Source: Echria macrotheca (Eukaryota > Ascomycota > Sordariomycetes > Sordariales > Schizotheciaceae). From it: DNA of 64,000 nt. The DNA lies in assembly GCA_030411725.1 (NCBI GenBank), contig MU839835.1, positions 372,001-436,000 on the forward strand, in the 5' to 3' direction. Below are positions 56,149 through 64,000 of this stretch, one piece after another. The position numbers and the translations under genes are program-made. Under the pieces are notes generated by a model. It saw only the letters and a program-made list of their open reading frames with translations, did no database searches and was not told where the DNA came from. Position 1 is the stretch's first letter. Each line of letters starts with the position of its first letter.

Positions 56149-57316
56149 CTACAGGACCGCAACCATCGCGACCACAGCAAAACCCACCAACGCGTCGACT
56201 CTGGGCTTCCAACTCAGACCGGCATTCTGGCTTCCCGGCTGCCCTCCATTGCCATCCCCTCCCTGATTCCCACCACCCTGCCCCCCGCTCCCACCACCCT
56301 GCCCCCCGCTCCCACCATCCTCTCCCGCCGTCACCTCCCTCGCCTGGAGACACACAACCTCCGTCTGCGGCCTGACAGACCTATCCCTGCCGCCCCAAAT
56401 ATGCACCACCAGAAAAACTCTTCGTAGCGCGTCCCGATAGGCCGTAGTATTCCCCGGCTGGTGCACATCATACGCGCTCCCCAGCCGAACAAAGTCGTAC
56501 GCATTACTCCCTTCCAGCGTAGGACTATCCCCCGAGAAACCTGTTTGTTTGCTCTTTCATTAGCCCACCACCCACATCACCACCCCCATCACCTCCGAGT
56601 CAAAAAAAGGACAACATACCAGAACTCAACCCCCACCCACCACTCCCCGCCCCGAAAAAACCCCGACAACTCCCAGGTAAATCCCCCGTCCTAGGCAAAG
56701 GACACAGACTCCCCACCGGCCCCGTCCTATTCCGATCCCCAAACGCCCCGGCCAAATCCCCCCGCAAATCCCCCAAGCACGAACTCCCCCCAAAAACCCC
56801 CTCACACCCCCCATCACTCCTCAACAAATCCCCGCCAAAGACCAGCCGACAAACTTCCCAGCTCCCCGTCTCCCCCGCCACAAAACTCCGATTATCTAAC
56901 CCAGACACAGGCGGCACCCAGCTCTCGCCCGGCGATAACAACATCTCCGGTACGCTCATCCGCAACCAAATCCCGGTGAAGAACCCCGATTTGGACGAGG
57001 GTGACGTCGGCTGCCCGAGGGGGACATCATCACGCACGAGGATGGTGTAGTTCCAGTCCGCACTTGCAGATCCCGGAAAGCGCGCGCGGATGTCGCGGCC
57101 GGGTATGGATGCTGTCCCCGTCGCGTTGGGCGACTGGAAGGCTGATTCCCAGGCGGAAGAGGGCACGTTTTGTACACCCGTGTCGTTGTGCGTCAACCCT
57201 TGTGGCTGTTGTTAATATTGCTTCACATGGAAAAGGGGTTACACACCAAAGACAGGCTGCTGCTGGGCCGCCGCGAGGGGCAGCCCGCATAAAATCGCAC
57301 AAAAAAGCGTAAACAT
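56149..57316 (-). CDS. Secreted protein with Gly-rich repeat and GPI-type tail
   Basis: Exons on the minus strand: 57316-57247, 57198-56620 and 56540-56149, with introns of 48 and 79 nt, giving 346 residues. It starts MFTLFCAILCGLPLAAAQQQ, a signal peptide. The mature part has scattered Cys (CRLVFGG, CEGVFGGSSCLGDL, SLCPLP, SCRGFFG) and several Asn-X-Ser/Thr sites. A Gly-rich tract (GGSGGQGGGSGGQGGGNQGG) encoded by a 21-bp repeat precedes a final hydrophobic segment (VDALVGFAVVAMVAVL), as in GPI-anchored wall proteins. It probably sits at the cell surface. Function unknown. Confidence 0.82.
56271..56333. repeat. 21-bp tandem repeat in the coding region of the GPI-type protein
   Basis: Two exact copies of a 21-bp unit at 56271-56291 and 56292-56312, plus a diverged third. 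On the coding strand it gives the Gly/Gln/Ser-rich linker repeat. The unit is a multiple of three, so copy changes keep the frame. Confidence 0.85.
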
Positions 57317-57593
57317 CGCGATGCGGTTGAAAAAGTTTGTAATTAAAATGGGCAGCGGCTCAGTTATGTAACGGATTTAGCTACAGCCGACGCTTCAAAC
57401 GTCGCAGCGAAGGATGCGCCGAGGCTGTGCCACACGCGGCGTACACCCACATAGCACCCTGGCAGCTCCACCAACCAGGAATGGGATCAAACTCTCAATT
57501 GCTAGCTATCGTTACCATAACTCAATTAGTCATCATATCATATGCCCAACTGGATCCCTTTGGCGCTCCCATCCCTTTTCCTCCCTCAGCCCC

Positions 57594-61763
<4,170 letters not shown>

Positions 61764-62511
61764 ATGGATTCCTCCGCAGAGTCTACATCGTCCATGTCAA
61801 CATATCCTATCGACGAGGCCACCCTGAAAGCAGTGTACGCCTCCGACCAGGAAATGTACCCCGCGCCGCTCCCCTACGAGCGCCTCCAAGCATGGGTTGA
61901 GTCAAGCGGAGGCTTGTCCATGTGCTTCAAGAACCCAACAGATCCCGCGCAAGGCTTGATCGGGGTCATAATCACGCTACCCGTAAAAGAGACATACTGG
62001 CGGAGGCTGCTTCGAGGGGAGATCAAGGAAATGGAGATCGTGCCAGAATCCATGCTCGCTTCGCTACTCCAAGGGAATGCGACCCAGAAAGTCGGACTGC
62101 ACGTATCCCACGTCGAGCGTTTCACGGAATCCGAGCCAGGTGTGAGAGGAGGATTCGCCGCAACTGCCTTGGACGAGGTGCTCGGACGAGCAAGGTTGCG
62201 GACGGACTGGGAGGTGGTCGGATTATCCGGTAGGAGAAGACTTCAAGTTCACTTCCTAGGTACCATCTGCTGACGAAGAAGCCCTCACCGCCACGCCGGC
62301 GGGGAAGAAGACCTTCCAGAGATTGGGGTTCGAGCCGACGGGATACAGGGAGACATTCATCCAGCGTGCGACTGAGGGAGACAGCGCCGCGTCGATGGAG
62401 GGGGCCATTGAGATGATCTGCACGTATCCGGGTGATGAGATGGAGACGCATATCGAAAGCTCCTGTATTGTATCGGCATCTGAGATGGCCGTTAGGTACT
62501 GCTATCCCTGA
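61764..62511 (+). CDS. GNAT-family N-acetyltransferase
   Basis: Two exons, 61764-62229 and 62279-62511, giving 232 residues with a 49-nt intron. It should move acetyl from acetyl-CoA to an amine. The fold is suggested by the N-terminal region with YASDQEMYPAPLPYERLQAW, LIGVIITLPV and GLHVSHVERF. The C-terminal exon gives GKKTFQRLGFEPTGYRE, typical of the end of GNAT domains. The second splice site is the least sure of the gene; a nearby CTAG acceptor would leave only a 30-nt intron. Substrate unknown. No signal peptide. Confidence 0.75.
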
Positions 62512-62580
62512 ATTTACACAAGACTCGCCGACCAAAGGGGCGGCTGAATTGCCGGTATACGTAACCACATGATATGCAAT

Positions 62581-62662
62581 GGCGTGGTGGCAGAGTGGTC
62601 TAATGCGCAAGACTAGAAATCTTGTTCCTTCGGGAGCGTCTGTTCGAATCAGGCCCACGTCG
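62581..62662 (+). tRNA. tRNA-Ser (AGA)
   Basis: The acceptor GGCGTGG pairs with CCACGTC (one G-U). The A box TGGCAGAGTGG is intact. The anticodon stem CAAGA/TCTTG carries the loop CTAGAAA with anticodon AGA. A long variable arm (TTCCTTCGGGAGC) as in tRNA-Ser is followed by the T-arm GTCTG-TTCGAAT-CAGGC. No intron. Confidence 0.95.
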
Positions 62663-62898
62663 AAAGTGCTTTGTCTGTGTACCCTGGCACACGGACTCGA
62701 CTCATCTTTTTTTGTCTTCCTCACTACCTCCCAGCTGATCACCAGGAACTTTTTTTGAATGATGTCAGAGCCTGCGATTGCATTTGAGTCTTCCTGAGGT
62801 GGTACACAGGTGCGTGGTTCAAAAAAAAAATTGGAACACGGATCCCACTCCTGTCTGGGTCTCCGGGATGCCTGGCAAAAAGAAGGCATCGAGGTCAT

Positions 62899-62987
62899 CT
62901 CTCCCGCCGGGAATTGAACCCGGGTCTCGAGCGAAGTCTTCCTAGAAGGTTGACAAGCTCACATACTGACCACTATACTACGGAAGA
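62899..62987 (-). tRNA. tRNA-Asp (GTC) with intron
   Basis: On the minus strand TCTTCCG pairs with CGGGAGA, and the D-arm TAGTATAGTGG and T-arm CCGGG-TTCAATT-CCCGG are intact. The anticodon stem is TGAGC/GCTCG with loop TTGTCA, so the anticodon is GTC (62952-62954). A 17-nt intron (62934-62950) follows position 37. Confidence 0.93.
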
Positions 62988-63032
62988 TTGTTGTGAATGT
63001 GCTGCATTCACCGTAGAATGGTTCTGCCTGGA

Positions 63033-63115
63033 CTCGGATACGGGGAGTCGAACCCCGGGCTGCTGAGCGTCTCTGAAGTTGAGAGTCAGCGATGTTACCG
63101 CTACACCATACCCGA
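63033..63115 (-). tRNA. tRNA-Glu (CTC) with intron
   Basis: On the minus strand TCGGGTA pairs with TATCCGA (one G-U). The A box TGGTGTAGCGG and a T-arm with CGGGG-TTCGACT-CCCCG are present. The anticodon stem GCTGA/TCAGC surrounds CTCTCA, giving CTC (63081-63083). A 12-nt intron (63068-63079) follows position 37. Confidence 0.93.
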
Positions 63116-64000
63116 TTGTTGGAATTTGGTTGTCTTAAGCGCACTTATGAAGGGAAGGAAAATTCAGTGGGATGGAGACTGGAAGGTAGGAACAGTGGGT
63201 ACAACCCACATCGGCTGGAACCCAGCCAGCCAGCTTCTGACTCGTCAACATCTCCACCATGTTTGTCCCCGACTACGGCCCCGGCGAGAATGCTCCGAAG
63301 AGGAGGTTGGATGGCAGTAGTGATGACAACATCTCTTGACAAAATGTTGTCATTCAGCAGCGACTGGCAACAGATCCCCTGCACAGGCTGAGGAGGGTGT
63401 GCAACGCGATCTGCAATTCTACGGAAATTGCCCGTCTGTGGTTGGCCGGCCTCGACGAGATCAGGCTTGCGCTGCCTGGTGCATGACAGGCTGTCCCGAT
63501 TGTGGCTGCTTTTCGGGAGCCAGCTGTTATTAGCGGAGAGAATGATGCTGTGTCCTCAGAAACTGGGAAGGCCCTGTTCCGGCACTGTGGACGTCTGCAG
63601 TTTTCCACCCGTGCGACGCCAGGGGACTGGAAGCTTTGATGACAAGCATTTGCCGAGACATGTCTCTGGATCTTGGGTAGTATTTGATTCCGATCGTGAG
63701 GAAACATTTCCTAGATCTCTGGACTTAACTGCTATGGGGTAGCTTTCAGTTTCGAAGAAGGGCGTGATATACCCAATGGCGTGTCGAGACATGAAGGGAC
63801 CCGATGGCGGTTTCAACAAAAACTGGTCAGGTCGGAACCTCGTCCTAGGTTCCAGCGGCTACCGTCTTCAGCCACCTCCGTCAGAAACAGCACACCATCA
63901 GCCTCTTAACGGGTAGGTGCATACCAGGGGTCGATTTTCAAGAAAGCCCCCTTGCTATTCAAGTTTGCGGCCACGGATAGAGACTGAACGTTTTCGTGAT
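63116..64000. other. Right-edge region
   Basis: About 0.9 kb to the window end with no supportable gene. A short inverted repeat, GGAACCT / AGGTTCC, lies at 63834-63853. Confidence 0.4.

Noticed and set aside
62230..62259. Intron of the GNAT gene ending at CTAG (30 nt)
   Set aside because: Too short for a fungal intron and it breaks the reading frame; the 49-nt option keeps GNAT continuity.

Overview
This is a piece of nuclear DNA from a filamentous ascomycete (Pezizomycotina, most likely Sordariomycetes). The evidence is: compact genes with 42-100 nt GT-AG introns, a dispersed Neurospora-type 5S rRNA gene, intron-bearing tRNA genes, several HET-domain genes, clan GH-A and GH13 glycosidases, secreted Cys-rich proteins and a fungal KatG. 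I rebuilt spliced gene models by hand. Every multi-exon model listed keeps a single open frame to its stop, and nearly all introns have GT..AG ends.

Layout. 1-4 kb: the N-terminus of an acidic protein leaving the left edge (-), a cytosolic GH13 alpha-amylase with six exons, then a 5S rRNA gene. 6.8-8.7 kb: a MeaB-like bZIP regulator set between long non-coding stretches. 11.1-13.1 kb: two small secreted Cys-containing proteins in tandem (-). 13.6-26 kb: three HET-domain (heterokaryon incompatibility) genes on the + strand, interleaved with a CE1-like esterase (-) and a Dal5-type MFS transporter (+). 26.4-31.3 kb: a tRNA-like element, an alpha/beta hydrolase (-), a secreted clan GH-A glycosidase (+) and tRNA-His (-). 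32.5-37.5 kb: a SET-domain protein with a signal peptide, a thioredoxin-like protein whose intron holds an assembly gap, and an orphan seven-TM protein. 38.8-45.7 kb (all -): a HeLo-like/ankyrin protein, a metallo-beta-lactamase-fold hydrolase and a DUF6594-type membrane protein. 47.5-57.3 kb: a small charged protein, a GH5 glycosidase, an SDR, a cytochrome P450, a small single-TM protein and a GPI-type secreted protein with a Gly-rich repeat. 57.6-62.5 kb: catalase-peroxidase katG (-) and a GNAT acetyltransferase (+). 62.5-63.1 kb: a cluster of tRNA-Ser, tRNA-Asp and tRNA-Glu.

The genes do not form one obvious pathway. The main theme is non-self recognition (three HET genes plus a HeLo-like/ankyrin protein) and secreted or surface proteins. 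The SDR next to the P450 could act together, but no backbone biosynthetic enzyme is present. Large gene-poor gaps carry only short CTAGGTAC-like words and RNA genes.

Limits: no database search was possible, so family names rest on visible motifs. Splice sites were chosen by reading frame and motif continuity.
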